From assembly GCA_000499405.2 (NCBI GenBank), contig HG738139.1:2832976-2896975 (forward strand): a DNA stretch of 64,000 nucleotides, in the 5' to 3' direction. How positions within the stretch are numbered: position 1 is the stretch's first letter; every line of letters begins with the position of its first letter. Under the pieces are notes generated by a model. That model did no database searches, was not told the origin of the DNA, and saw only the letters and a program-made list of their open reading frames with translations. The DNA is from Onchocerca volvulus. Its lineage: Eukaryota; Nematoda; Chromadorea; Rhabditida; Onchocercidae. The translations under genes and the position numbers were made by a program. Shown here piece by piece: positions 1 to 11,691 of this stretch.

Positions 1-119
1 TTAATTCCCAATCTAACGATCACGACCCATCAACGGTAGGAAATGATACATTGATCAAAGTCGGCGTTCGCTTTGATCGATGAGACTCCGTTCTTGATAA
101 ATGACACCCAGACAATTGC

Positions 120-239
120 CTAGGTGTGGACTAAAGCAAAATAGCCGGCAATCAGCGATCCAAAGATCATTGTTAACTTAATTTCGACAACGACACGATC
201 TACTCGACGAAACCACCGCAACTCAAGGACCCTCCTCAT
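120..239 (-). CDS. Unrecognised 39-aa ORF with one membrane segment
   Basis: ATG at 239, stop at 120. The product begins MRRVLELRWFRR, is strongly basic, and is followed by one hydrophobic stretch (MIFGSLIAGYFALV). The stretch is clearly richer in G+C than the flanking DNA, which in this window usually marks coding or conserved sequence. The same frame stays open for 23 codons beyond the TAG, so this could be an exon piece, a degraded gene or a tiny membrane protein. No family recognised. Confidence 0.25.
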   Translation of the reverse strand: MRRVLELRWFRRVDRVVVEIKLTMIFGSLIAGYFALVHT

Positions 240-299
240 TTTTTCTCCTCAATTTCAATTTCTTTATCAATTGTGTCCACGAATTTACTGGACGACCAC

Positions 300-1200
300 T
301 CACGTACTGTGTTCTATTATACTTTACTTAATAAAGTATTTAATATCTTAGGGTCGTGAAGCATCCGATTACAACATCCAAATTACGCGGTAAATGAATC
401 ATTTATCCACATCCCGGTACAGAAGCTCTTGTTTTCTCGTCTTTCGATCTGCTAACAGAGCTTATGTGCATTGTTTGAAATGTAAAAATTCATGTTAGCT
501 TCTGGAATGTTACAAAGACTAAAGCTTATTGCAAGCACTGTTCATCTTTTATTCCTCTGTCCTGATAACCAATTGCTTCGTATAATTCACATATTGTTAG
601 CCATTATCCATTACAAGGACAAAGGATTATCGATATAAATAAGAAATTCTACCAGTTATTCGGGTTTGCAAACAAAAAAAAAATCAATTTTTCACACAAC
701 TTGCTAATTCACTCAGTCATCATCCAATAACCCATCCAATCAAATCTTCGATCCATCTCTATTACAATCAAACGATTAACTGCAATCATGATATTATCTG
801 ATTTTATTCAATCTTAGAGAAAAAATCAATTCTCCTTCAATCATTAAAACTTTTTTCGCCAAATTCATTGTACCATAATATAACAAAAAATGTTCCCAAC
901 CATATTGCCATTAAGGGAGTAGTAGTTTCCTCGAAGTATTGCAGTTCCTTTATTTAAAAGTAGAGAATGATTTAGCAATCGTTAGAGCGTGCGATTGATA
1001 ATAATAGTCACCAAAATGAGATTTTTCTTGTGACATACGATATAACATGGATGAAAAAAATTACTTTTGATTAGTGATTCCAGAAGATTAGGAACTTTCA
1101 GTAATTTGTGCTATTTATCTCAGTTTCATGTCGGTATCGATATGTTTAGATAGCAATATTTTTTTCTTTTAACCAACCTAAAGCTCGTTTGATCATTTCC
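300..1200. other. AT-rich stretch with nothing recognised
   Basis: No coding signal, RNA gene or repeat could be supported here. Only short poly-A/T runs and scattered ATTA-type motifs are visible. Confidence 0.5.
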
Positions 1201-1240
1201 GAAACTTTTACATCTTCAGATGTGTCAGCGAAATTAGAGC

Positions 1241-1680
1241 ATGCCAATAGCTAGAGCATTTGTTTTCGGACCTGATAAGGTCGAAATCAGAAGTTTAGTT
1301 CACTTCGAAGAATCAGAAAAGGAAGAAATTCGTCTAATGAGTTTGAAAAATGAATGGAACGATTGGATATCCATTCTGTTTTTTCACTCAAAAACCAGTT
1401 AACAATGGGAAAAACTGCTTGTTATTTGCGTTCAGTAATAACAAAACTAATAACGAAGCACATTTTTGAAGCGAAGAAAAATGAAGGGGCGAAAATTGAA
1501 ATTGCAAAAGCTCCGCAAGAATACTGTGCATTCAATTCCGGAAATCTTTAATTCGTCAGTCATTAAAATTATTTCGGGACAGAATTGATTAACTGGAAGA
1601 TCCGAAAGAGTTTCATATACCATTGGTCGAGCAGGAATTGGGTAGAATGTTCATGAACAAATTTTTTGTTTTTTGATAAG
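1241..1680 (+). pseudogene. Broken coding region of unknown family
   Basis: Protein-like sequence runs through three frames. From the ATG at 1241 the frame begins MPIARAFVFGPDKVEIRSLV and includes KNEWNDWIS. A second frame from 1354 ends in the region KAPQEYCAF before a stop near 1551. A third frame (about 1553-1676) reads SLKLFRDRID, a TAA, then LEDPKEFHIPLVEQELGRMF. Charged, coding-like composition in successive frames, interrupted by stops, suggests a decayed gene, or exons whose junctions I cannot place. An acceptor-like cttcag lies at about 1219. I do not recognise the family. Confidence 0.35.
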
Positions 1681-1689
1681 AATATTCAT

Positions 1690-2728
1690 TAATAATAAAT
1701 TTTAATGAATCGTTTTGCTTTTTTTTATTTGGCTGACCATGTTGTGGAAGGTTTGAAATTTGATTTGAGTTGTGGAAGGAATAGATTTATATTAATTCCT
1801 TTATTCAGAATAGTAGTAATCAATTAATATGTAATTAATAGTACAATAGAAATCAGACGAATGTATTGTAAATAAGTGAAGTAAATTGAGTGATGTTAAT
1901 TGGGTTTTGGAGGAAAATATTGTGAGCTTGGACAATAGCAATGAGGTTTTAGATCGTCTAGTCAGAGCGAAAACAATTTGCAACAATGAATAGTGAAAAA
2001 AAATGGGTTTTTGTTTTTGGAATTTAATGGGTTATATCAATGTTAAGAATTGGACGTATTGGGATATAAAACAGTTGGTGTTGAGGTAATTTTAAGAGAA
2101 AAAAAATTGTCAACAAAGGAAAAAATGTTACAACAGTTTAATTGAATTTAAAGACAATGACAGTTTTACAAGCACATGATTTATGACTTTATTAGCTGTA
2201 AGCAAAAATGTTTGATGTGGTTGTAAATGAGCATGGACAAAGCACACAATGTGTTTTTGTCGCCCTTTGTTTCATTGTTTGCAGCCCTTTTTAGAGAAGG
2301 AGCTGTAAACAGAAGTGTTTTGATGTGGACAAAGCACATAATGTGAGATAATTTTACAGATGATGACTCATAAGGAAAAAAGTTTTACAATTTTTTTTTA
2401 ACCATTTGGTTATGTAATTTTCCATATTGATTAGTTTCAGTTGGGAATTAATTTCGGTTTTCCCGACAACAGATGCTTGTCGTACTCATGTATATTTTCT
2501 GTCCTCTAATTCATACTTCGTTAAAATTCAAATAACAAATTTGAGCTCAGAAATAATTCTCAGCCATATCCACTGTTCTGTAGTGTTATCAGTAGGAAAT
2601 GGATTTACTATATGATCTGTTTGACATTCTGATATTTCAATCAATTTCTTCTGATCACATATGAACAAAAGCAAGATTTGATTACAATAAAAGAGGATGA
2701 TACAATTTTGAAGATTAAAATCTAATTT
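1690..2728. other. AT-rich stretch, small local duplication
   Basis: No gene recognised. The phrase tggacaaagcacacaatgtg near 2234 recurs with one change near 2326, each copy preceded by a TGTTTGATGTGG-like sequence. This suggests a local duplication of about 95 bp. ORFs at 2427-2615 (+) and 2528-2731 (-) look non-coding. Confidence 0.4.
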
Positions 2729-2739
2729 CAAGGCATAAC

Positions 2740-2862
2740 CTTAACATCGCCATACATCTGCGGAATATCAATAGCACTTTTTGTAATACCAAGATGATGA
2801 AAATGATCATCTGATTGCTTTTCCAATGCTGGATTACTAATGTGAACCATTTTGGTACTCAT
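2740..2862 (-). CDS. Uridine phosphorylase-like first exon (partial)
   Basis: ATG at 2862. The 41 codons include SNPALEKQSDD, HHLGI and end PQMYGDVK. This follows the N-terminus of animal uridine phosphorylases: an NP-x-hydrophobic start, an acidic -D--YHF/HHL block and an FGDVKFV block. The homology ends exactly at AAG|GTTATG, a plausible donor in phase 0; read-through gives only VMP and a stop. Uridine phosphorylase releases uracil and ribose-1-phosphate from uridine in the cytosol. The next expected block (a glycine-rich CVGGS region) was not found down to position 1, so the rest must lie beyond the left edge after an intron of more than 2.7 kb, or this is an isolated fragment. The TC-rich tract upstream of the ATG (in minus-strand sense a GA tract) may be 5' leader. 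Confidence 0.5.
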
Positions 2863-5639
2863 TTTTTTTCTCTCTCTCTCTTTTAATTTCTTGATGCTTT
2901 AAAACAATTCAGAGCTCTAAAATAAAATAATGAAGAAAGTGCTTTTTGTAGAACATTTCTTCAATGCACTTTCTTTGATTCCTTAATTAGTTAGGGCCAA
3001 CTCTGATAAGAAACAATGATATACCGAAATAAATTTTATCAGCATATAGCGAATTTTCTTACGATTTTATGCCGATAATTCTCATATTAAACATTGAAAT
3101 GACTTTGCGACTAATGCAAAACAATAGGATATAACCTTCCAAATATTATTTAAGCAAAGATTCAAAAAAGATGACTATTTTTACCGAAAAATAAAAAATT
3201 TTGCAACTTCTAAATAGTAGCCCTGATTTGAATCTTAATGTTCTCACCAAATTAAGATCCTAGCAATTTAGAATTAACAAAACAATGCTTAAAAGATCGA
3301 AAAAGTTTCAAGAATTCATTTCTGCTCAGATCTGAATAAATTCAATTTTCCAGCAAAAATGCAATTTCCATTTGCAAATATTAGTAATGGTATTTTTTGA
3401 TTTTCAATTTATCTCAACTATTAAGAAAGAAATGGGCAAAAAATATGCTGTCCCTTGCCTTCAACGCAGATTTTCCTATTCAATATCTCATTCACCATTA
3501 ATATTCCCAGCTTGACAGTCCCACTTTTACTCCTTTGCAATCACCAGTTTTAATATATGAATAAATGAATGTCAAATGGGAAGTATTACATTATTGCAAC
3601 AACAAAAAAAAAAAAAGAAAAAACGATTAGAAACTGGTTATTGCTTTAGTACTGTATCAGTTTCCATTTTCATGTAAACAAATAAATGAATTATCATGTA
3701 TTTGAGTGATACGATATGTCAAACATGAAGATGGAAATCAGATTTTGATAGGAATTTATTTCTAAGTATTACATCTTTTATATCGAATTCAGTGTTTTTC
3801 ATTCATTTCATCTTCGGTGTGAAGGGGAAAGTGCGCTTCATTTAAGCTATTTTCTTTATTTTACATGAATATTACGAAATAGTATCAAAAATCATAATAA
3901 TAAATATTTCATTTTTTTTTAAATTTTGTGTAGTAAACTTATCCTGAAGCATTACAACAAATTTACACATTATAATAACAACATAATAATCTCAACATAG
4001 CAAATATACTACAAAATTGTGGATTTATGGAATATATCGATCAATTAGAATTATCAAATATTTTTCCACAGCTTTTTTTGTACATTTTCCAAGATTCATT
4101 GCTATTATGTAGAAGAACATCTTTTCATTATGCTAAGTAAATTTCTAGCTGGATCATAGTAACATGCTACAAGATGAAAAATCGTACTGAGCTGGAAATA
4201 CTTCAGTTTTAGTAGTTATGGTGAAATGGAAATTTCCTATTTAGACAAAGATTTGTAATCAATCAGTCTAATTATTCAGAATTTGATATTATTTAGAAAG
4301 AAGTAGGGAATATCGACAAAGTATATCGAACAAACAAGACATTAATATGGTTCTTAACTTCGCACGCGGGAAGGTCAAGAATGGTGGGAAAGAATGTAGG
4401 CTTGAAGTTTGCTTTAAATTCTAAAAATATAAAGGGATAATTTGTTTGACATAAAAGACAGAGATATATTTTTCCACGTATATCAAATTATTTCAGATGA
4501 AAAATGATTAAATCAGATAGATTTAAACATAGTAAATGATACTATCAACAATCATATTTTGTTGTATAAGCCAACAATCCCTTCAACTGACTGATTATTT
4601 CGATTATTCTCTTTTCGGATTATTTTGACTCTGAATCCAACTTTTTGCTTCCGCTGCTTTGTATTTCCATCAGTTAGATCTTAACGATGGAAAAGTTATC
4701 GAATAATGTGAAAAAAAAAAGATCCTTTAAGCTTAGAACAATCACACTCAACAATTAAAAACTGTAAGGAATCTTTACTGTAGCACCATTTCATAAATTC
4801 TATCGAATTGATAAAACTTTGAATTAAATCAAATCGATCATTCTATAGAAAACAAAAAATTGACATTACTGATAAGTCTCAAATCTACCAATTCTCCCTT
4901 TTTCCACTGCTTGAAAAAGGCAACTACAGCTATCCTAGAGAATACCGAAATCCCGATCTTATTGTATTGAGAAAAAAATCAGTTAAATCGTAAAAGTTTT
5001 ATAAATAGTGATGTGGAAAATCATTAAATCAAATGTAAGCAAAGCTATATAGAATTAACATCAATCATATAAATACATATATGCATAAAATGGCAATTAC
5101 ATATAAACCATAAAACAAATATATTTCGTACCTGATTCATGCATCTCAAATCCAGTCTAGAACAAGCATTTAAAAACGTTGACTGATTACTGATGATATG
5201 AATGCAAAGAAGAGAATATGGGTTAAAGTTGTGGTATTAATTATAAATTATTCCAAGATTTGAAAATGTATCAATTTAAAACAAAGTTAATCATATCAAA
5301 TCTCATTTTTTCAATGATTCATGATTATGGAACGAAATTATATAATTAAATTATAGGATTACCTCATTTTAGTTTAAAAATTTTTTCATAAAAAAATTCA
5401 GCTAAGAAGGATTTCGAAGCAGAAATAACGATAATCGAATATATTACAGCAGATCTTTTTGGAAAATTTAAAATCCATTATTGTCACAACTAAAAGTGTC
5501 AACCCGTAAATGATAAAAACAGATAATATTCATAAACAGACCGGTGAGACTATAAGTTTGATAGATAACACAAATGAAGCCAATTCATAAAAATGAAAGA
5601 CACCGCAACATTAGATGAATACCACTATGACAAGGCCTG

Positions 5640-5700
5640 ATATATATATATATATATTATATATATATAAATATATATATAATATATATATATATTTATA
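5640..5700. repeat. (AT)n microsatellite, self-complementary
   Basis: Alternating TA with a few AA/TT interruptions over about 60 bp. It can fold back on itself. Confidence 0.9.
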
Positions 5701-6632
5701 AATTACAAGAGTTATATCCAAAGAAACCAGAAGCTTATATAATTTGTCCTACAAATTACCAATTTATCAATTCAATCCATTATATTCTTAAAATCGAGCA
5801 TATTTTGAATTAGTCTAAATAATGCTGTTAATATGAGCTATGAACTTCTTCGCTGTTTTCATCGTAAGTAAATAAATAATCGTTTTTGTGCAGCAATCTA
5901 TCAATTTTCATAAGCTTTCCATAAACATCAAAATTTCATGTATTTAATATTGAATATGCATCGGTTGTGGATAATGTCCTTGAACAATTCAGCAAAAAAT
6001 TGGAGGTATAATTTCTTTTTCTTCAGATTACTTCGGTGATTAATATTCTTCAATTTCGCAACAAATATGAGAAAAAGTATCACTCTAAAAAGTTGTTTAT
6101 TAAATTGTTTCATCAAGACTAAAATTTTTTCCCAGTTTCCAGGTTAACTCAACTCATCAATTACCATTTTATAAAAATTAATTATTTTTTCTGTATTTTC
6201 CTAGAAATGTTCTGGCGTTTCATGAATTTTGTGTTTATATTCCTATTTTATTTTATATTCTCATATCCACTGTGTACATAACAAATAGCAAAAATATTTG
6301 CACCAATACAGCGATAAGATTTCAATAGAAGAGTAGCACTTAAATGCGGATTTTCAAATTAATAGAACCAATCAAAAAATAAAATTATTGAATTCAAAGG
6401 TCGATTTTGTTTAAAAAAAAAAAAAAATTATTATCTCTCCATTCTACGATTTTATTTATAAGAATTTTTCTTGATTCGGCAAGAATAAATACTCTGTCAT
6501 CAGTTCCATAAATTGCTTTTTTGAACTTTTTAAATTTTGGTACATTTTGTAATTAAAAATAAAATGAATCACTTTCTTTGAGTTGTTTCTTTCACATAAA
6601 TTCTCTTTCATATAAATTTTTTCATATTTTTT

Positions 6633-6747
6633 ACTAAGAAGAGAGATTCATATAAAATACTGTTATTTCTTTATTTTGTCAGATTGCGAATGGAAATGTA
6701 AAAATTTCTACTAAAATTATACAAATATTTGAATCTCTCTTCTTAGT
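6633..6747. repeat. 18-bp perfect inverted repeat, 79-bp spacer
   Basis: ACTAAGAAGAGAGATTCA at 6633-6650 is the exact reverse complement of 6730-6747. The 115-bp unit could be a small foldback or MITE-like element, or a hairpin-forming transcript. No target-site duplication could be identified with confidence. Confidence 0.7.
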
Positions 6748-7167
6748 ACGAACTTGAGCCGGAAGAAAGTGAAATGTCTTAAAAATTCTTTCGCTGGGAA
6801 TTGAACAAATTGCTCTGCCAAAGTAATGTTTTGTTGAGGAAATTTCGATGAACCACCAAAACTAAGCCATCCCTCAATGATGGATGATGCTGAAAATAGA
6901 AAAGGAAAGAAAATTCAAAAGCATAGTAAAAAAAAAAAGTCAAAATGCTAAGGAATTGAAAAAACCCACAAATCATATTTTAACTCTTTTTGCTTTTTTA
7001 CATATCAAATTTAAAATTATCAACTAAATTATCCCTACTTTATCTCAAAATGAATTAAAAGTAGATGAATCGAATAAAAACATTGCTCCATGCGAATAAC
7101 CTCACAGCGACGCCAATAAGATAACCATTTCTTATTGTTTATCAATAAGGCGGCAATTTCGGACTGT

Positions 7168-7365
7168 TTATCTATTATAACATCTGTGATCTATTCCGAT
7201 ATTATGTCGCAAATTCGAGAGTGTCAACTTCTTATCAGTTAATGCTTTCCCTTGTTTTCGCAGTCTATCAACAGTGGATATTTTCCCATTTTTCATTAAA
7301 TCTAACTCATCAATCAATTTGGTAATTTGTCGTTGCAAAATTCGTAATGTAATAAGATATTGCAT
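7168..7365 (-). CDS. Unknown small charged protein or exon (65 aa)
   Basis: Start taken at the ATG at 7365; the longer frame from 7374 begins with TTG. The product starts MQYLITLRILQRQ and contains DELDLMKNGKISTVDRLRKQ and KALTDKKLTLSNLRHN. It is a mixed-charge, probably helical or coiled-coil sequence, quite unlike the Phe/Lys-rich spurious frames around it. No clear acceptor precedes it, so it is either a one-exon gene or the last coding exon of a gene whose upstream exons I cannot place. Family not recognised. Confidence 0.4.
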   Translation of the reverse strand: MQYLITLRILQRQITKLIDELDLMKNGKISTVDRLRKQGKALTDKKLTLSNLRHNIGIDHRCYNR

Positions 7366-7375
7366 ATGTAACAAA

Positions 7376-8298
7376 ATTTATTTCACAAGAAAACAAAACG
7401 AAATTAGCAGAAATTATTTGATCATCTTTCAATATAGATTAATGTATCTTTCATACTGTATTGGCTCATTTATACAAATATATTTGATTTTTATTTAAGT
7501 TTTCGGCATCTGAACGCAATTTTATTATTCAATTCTCTCATTTTCCATTATTTATTTTAATTTATGTGTAAAATTCGCGAAGCATAATATTGTGAAAAAT
7601 TGTTGCTGATATGTAGATAAATACGTTGAAGCAATCGCAGAGAAAGCTTCTAAAAGATAAAAGGACATATCATAAACAAAAAATATTGCTTGAAAAAAAA
7701 AAAAAAAAGAAAACTGGCTTAATATGTATTTTGGCAAAGGATTGTTTTGCATTCTTGAAAAGTTTATTATTAAAAATTATGAGGAATTGCAAAACCGAGG
7801 ATTGCGAAGTAACTATGAATTATAAGGTCCTTATAATTTGGATATTGATCTGAAAAAATCAGCAAACAATTAAAGTTATTAAATTTGTCGCAATATTTTA
7901 TGGTGATCACATAACTTTCAATAAATTAAACACAGTGAGAATTTTAAAATCAACAATTAGATATTTTGTTTTTTATCATATGGATAATGCCTCCATTCGA
8001 ATATATATTTGATAAAATATGCAAACTATTAAAGACTAATTTTCAATGTAAAAAAAAACCAAAAAGTCTTGCACATATTCCGTCAACATTTTCTGATTGC
8101 ACATGAAAATAGATTATTTTCACAGTGGAATAAAATAACATATGAAACGATAAAACAAATAAATATGAAATTCTGTTATCATTCAAAATTTTCTATTCAT
8201 TTTCCATCAGTCATTTTTAATGTTTAGTCAAGTGGTAATGGCAAGACATAAAAGATAAAATGATGCAAATAAATTTAAGCTACTAAAATACAATAAAT
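7376..8298. other. Intergenic stretch between small ORF and zinc-finger gene
   Basis: AT-rich. Contains a perfect 10-bp palindrome with a 1-nt centre at 7818-7838. A Lys-rich frame on the plus strand at 7626-7853 spans an A-run and is not considered real. Confidence 0.4.
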
Positions 8299-8886
8299 TT
8301 ATGACTTTGTGGTTGAAATTATTTTGTTTATTAAAATAGCTATAGCAGAGAAATTGGATGTTGGCATCAAGGAGTTTACTATAGAAAGTAGCATTTCAGC
8401 GGAACATTTATGCCTTTTTTGATGTCTTTTTAAATTATAATTTCGTGTGAATATTTTGCCACATTTGTCACATTTAAATAAGTCTACGTTTGTATGTGTC
8501 TGTTCATGTCCTTTCAAATTACTGGCATATTTAAATTCTTTTCCACATTGATTGCATTTGAACGATCTTTCGCCCGTATGTCGGTGCATATGAATTCGCA
8601 ATCTGCATTGATAAGGGAATTGTTTGCCGCAAACGTCACATTTGAATATATCACTTATTTCGTTCGTATGTTTCTTCATATGAACTCGCAAATTGAATAG
8701 ATACCTAAATTGCGTGCCGCATACGTCGCATTTAAATTTTTTTTCATTCGTATGTGTCGTCATATGATCTCGCAGCTTGCATGGATAAGAGAATAGCATA
8801 CTGCATATGTCACATTTTAACGATTTTTTCTCTGTTTCGGTATCGAAGTTTTTAATTGCAGTTCTAACAGTACTTTTCTTTTCCAT
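8299..8886 (-). CDS. Five-finger C2H2 zinc-finger protein
   Basis: Single uninterrupted frame of 195 codons with ATG at 8886. It has five tandem C2H2 fingers with paired ligands: C25/C28-H41/H45, C53/C56-H69/H73, C83/C86-H99/H103, C111/C114-H127/H131 and C139/C142-H155/H159. The linkers are TGERSFK-type or diverged (THTNEKKFK). The N-terminal 22 residues are acidic/basic, and the tail of about 35 residues is Ser/Ile-rich with no known motif. Tandem C2H2 fingers of this kind usually bind DNA in the nucleus; the target is unknown. All ligands are intact and there is no intron, which is unusual here and may point to retroposition or a young lineage-specific gene. Its upstream region (8890-9830) is repeated at 12940-13700, where the coding part has been lost. 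Confidence 0.85.
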   Translation of the reverse strand: MEKKSTVRTAIKNFDTETEKKSLKCDICSMLFSYPCKLRDHMTTHTNEKKFKCDVCGTQFRYLFNLRVHMKKHTNEISDIFKCDVCGKQFPYQCRLRIHMHRHTGERSFKCNQCGKEFKYASNLKGHEQTHTNVDLFKCDKCGKIFTRNYNLKRHQKRHKCSAEMLLSIVNSLMPTSNFSAIAILINKIISTTKS

Positions 8887-8889
8887 CTT

Positions 8890-9830
8890 ATTTGGAAGTT
8901 TCTGATGTTGAATCGTTCTTTCTAAATTCAGTTGTTTTGTGGCATTTTTTTTTTCTTTTGCTTCAAATGATTGGTTATTTCTATCTGAATTGATGGATCG
9001 CCTTCATTTGATATCTGAAATAATTCGAAATAATTCGTTTCATAATTCTTGCGATTTGATAATTATTTATCCTGCTATTTTTGAAGAGTGGCAATTAAAG
9101 AAATTCATAGACATCACTGTGGAATTTTTGACCAACTCTCTTCTCGAAATGATGGAAGTATTACATTTATTACTTTGTAAGCAGCAAAAAAAACAAGTTT
9201 TTCGTCGTAAACACCAGATTTATAGCACTCTATAGCACAAGTTTGTATTCAAAATTAAATAAATTAAGAAACTTACATAACAGCGAATTCATTTGGTGGA
9301 TGTAATTTCCGTGAATACCAAATGCTCACTTCTTCATCGTTTAGTTACTTTCGCATCATTCGTTTACTAACGGTTTGATGAAATACAATAAAAGAGTGTC
9401 AGTTTTGCTGTTTTATAATATTGATTTGAAACAAATGATGATGTGGATACACACAAAGAAAAGAATGAAAAACTGGTATCTCCGAAAAACTTATTCAGGT
9501 GTTCAATGTATAAATTTTCTCCAATGTACATTGATTTTATTTTATGAATTTTGCTGCAAAATATTAATTGCTTCAAATATAATCAAGAAAATTGGGGGAG
9601 CAATCTAAGCTTTTTCTTTCACAGGAAAGAAAAAAAAATTTATGAATATTTAATTTCCAGACAAAAAAACTAATTTCTACATTAAAAGCAATATTTCGTT
9701 CACTTTACTGGCACTTGTGCAGATATAATGGTAACATAATGACTACAAAATAATAGGATAATAGTAGCATATTGATTTGCAAACAATTTCCATCAACAAG
9801 TAGTAAAATTTGAAGTAAATGAATCTTACG
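8890..9830. repeat. Copy 1 of a duplicated segment upstream of the zinc-finger gene
   Basis: This region, including the start of the zinc-finger promoter side, aligns along most of its length with 12940-13700. Shared blocks include ttcatttgatat-tgaaataat near 9004/13033, a cataattc--gcgatttgat block near 9042/13081, acaaat-atgatgtg near 9432/13282, and gactacaaaataat near 9740/13580. Similarity is moderate with several indels, so the duplication is not recent. The plus-strand ORF inside it (first ATG about 8989, end 9235) is destroyed in copy 2 and is probably not a gene. Confidence 0.7.
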
Positions 9831-9910
9831 TGAAATTCCGAAAATATTTTACTACAATATTTCTTGAAATATTTAAAAATGTATAAAAAATATAAAAAAA
9901 AAACTTAAAA

Positions 9911-10690
9911 TCTACATAAATAAAAATGTAAATGCTACTTGTTACTCCTCATTGATCTCCGCAAGTTCTTTACCGATTCTTTTCAAATTTTAATGAACCC
10001 TTGTACTCCCAATAGGCTATCATTTTTATAGGGATGTACTTACTTTTTTCACGTGCCACATCCGTGACAACCAAAAATAAGTGAGAAAGCGAGGCTTATT
10101 GAATCCGATTTTCTTTCTCTCTCTCTCTCACTCTCCCTCTACCTTCCATCTTTCTCTCTCTCTCTCCTTCTTTTTCTGAATAATAATTTGTGTAAATAAA
10201 AATGTAAATGCTACACGTGCTCCTCAAAGATCTCCGGAAGTTCTCTACCGATTGCTTTCAAATTTTGATGCAGCCTTATATTCGAAGAGGCGGGTGTTTT
10301 TATATAAACATACTTTTTTCACGCGTCGCATCCATGACAACTAAAAGTAAGTGAGGAGGCTGAATTTTTTGACTCCGCCCCGCATCACGCCTTCGTGAGC
10401 AGACAGAATTCATTCACCACACCTACTTTCTGCATTGACTGCGGCTATTTCTTCCAAAGTTTCAAGTTCTTCATCGATTGATTTGAAATTTTCATACCGC
10501 GTTGCATTCGAATAGGAGCATGTTTTTAAATAAATAAGGCGATTAATTTAAGCTTTTCGTTTGTTTTTTGTTTTATGAAGAATGTAATTCGTTTATTTTT
10601 CATGCAGCGTTACATTCGAATAAGCGCGTATTTTAAAGTAAATAAGTCGAGTAATTTTCGTTTGTTTTTTGCTTTTAGGGGATGTAATTC
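9911..10690 (+). repeat. Helitron-associated repeat units, at least two similar copies
   Basis: A unit starting tctacataaataaaaatg at 9911 recurs from about 10192. Both contain gatctcc-(c/g)aagttct, a ttcaaatttt-atg block, a ttttt-atataaacatac-like block and a cgc/gtgacaac-aaaa-taagtga block. More diverged parts recur near 10465-10560 and 10600-10690 (cattcgaata-g-gc, tttaaa-taaataag). Their position next to Helitron helicase remains, and the form of the unit, suggest Helitron terminal or non-autonomous sequence; that assignment is inference. A TC-rich tract lies at about 10100-10172. Confidence 0.5.
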
Positions 10691-10799
10691 TTTGTTCTTT
10701 GATTTGTGGGAATGTAGTTGCGTCGCACAAATGTTGAGTTCATGATAGTGTGTAATGAAATTTTTCGTTCAAGCAATTTATTTCACAATACTTGTGGGT

Positions 10800-11535
10800 A
10801 CACGGTATTTTTTCTTATTATGTGTAGATATAGAAAGTGTCTGTTTTGCCGACTCTAGAATATACAACATATAATTGCCCATGTGAGATACAATCAGTCT
10901 CTAGATTTAAATCGCACAATTTCAAATTGACCCTGAGCTTTGTTGATGGTGAATAAAAATGTGCCAGTTGAATTGAGAATTGCAATCTCTTAAACTGAAA
11001 TGGCATATCTGTTGGAAATCATAGTAATGCGAAGAATAAGGACATCTTCATCTTTGAAAGGTCCTGTCAAGATTGTTGCTTTACGATATTGCTCATCATT
11101 TTTTTTTTACTGCAGCTCGCGTTTCGTTGCAAAGTTTCGACTGATTGATATTTCGTAACATGATAATTGGCATACCAACTTTTAATTGCACTACATGCGG
11201 TGGCATCCCTGGCAAATTGAGTGAATTTAAAAATTATATTGGATAATTAACCGCATCACCTGCTTCCACAATAATGTCAACGGACTTGTATGTAACTGCC
11301 TCGCTTTGAGTGTTGGACTGAATAATATTGTGAAGTTCGTCGAGCACCTTTGTTCTTGGCCACAAGAATGATTCGTTTACTCAGTCAGTCGAGATCCTTA
11401 TAATTGGAATATCGAGAAAATACCTTGTCAACCAACTTTTGATGTTACTAAATTTCAGGAGTTGTCAGGCAATGAAATTCATCCTAAGACTAGATCAACT
11501 GGCAGCTTTCCGTCCCCATTTTTCCAGCAATTAAT
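10800..11535 (-). pseudogene. Helitron helicase, C-terminal part, decayed
   Basis: Read on the minus strand from 11535 down, the translation gives NGDGKLPVDL, then SLPDNS, NLVTSK, later GMPPHVVQLKVGMPIIML, KLCNETRAA, ATILTGPFKDEDVL, FTINKAQGQFE and, nearest 10818, LETDCISHGQLYVVYSRVGK. This order is that of the PIF1-like helicase domain of animal and plant Helitrons, including the near-terminal SRVGK signature. Several frameshifts and stops prevent expression. The upstream half of the same helicase lies on the opposite strand at 11600-12700, so an inversion has split the element. Confidence 0.8.
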
Positions 11536-11599
11536 GTGAGAAGATCCCAGTTGATCATCGGCGGAAGTTATTCGCGAAACAGCATCATACTATCCTATT

Positions 11600-11691
11600 A
11601 TTTTGCAGTCATGTTGATTCTGGCAGCAATTCGATCCCAGAATGACATAGCTTTAGCTCTTGCATCGTCCGGAATAGCTGAAACATTGCTT
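11600..11691 (+). pseudogene. Helitron helicase fragment, N-terminal to Walker-region side
   Basis: Plus-strand translation ILAAIRSQNDIALALASS followed by GIAETLL matches the segment just after the Walker A loop of Helitron PIF1-like helicases (RSQ--IALAVASSGIAATLL). Homology stops at about 11691, exactly where the 102-bp inverted repeat begins, and continues at 12313. Confidence 0.75.

Larger units (their letters stand above)
2863..7164. other. Gene-poor AT-rich intergenic DNA
   Basis: About 4.3 kb without a convincing gene. It holds an (AT)n tract at 5640-5700 and an 18-bp perfect inverted repeat at 6633-6747. ORFs at 5928-6116 and 6779-6976 have low-complexity, Phe/Lys-rich translations and are not supported. 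Confidence 0.5.

Noticed and set aside
8939..9235. 98-codon plus-strand ORF opposite the zinc-finger promoter
   Set aside because: The reported start is GTG, the frame is not kept in the duplicate at 12981, and it lies in a duplicated upstream segment.
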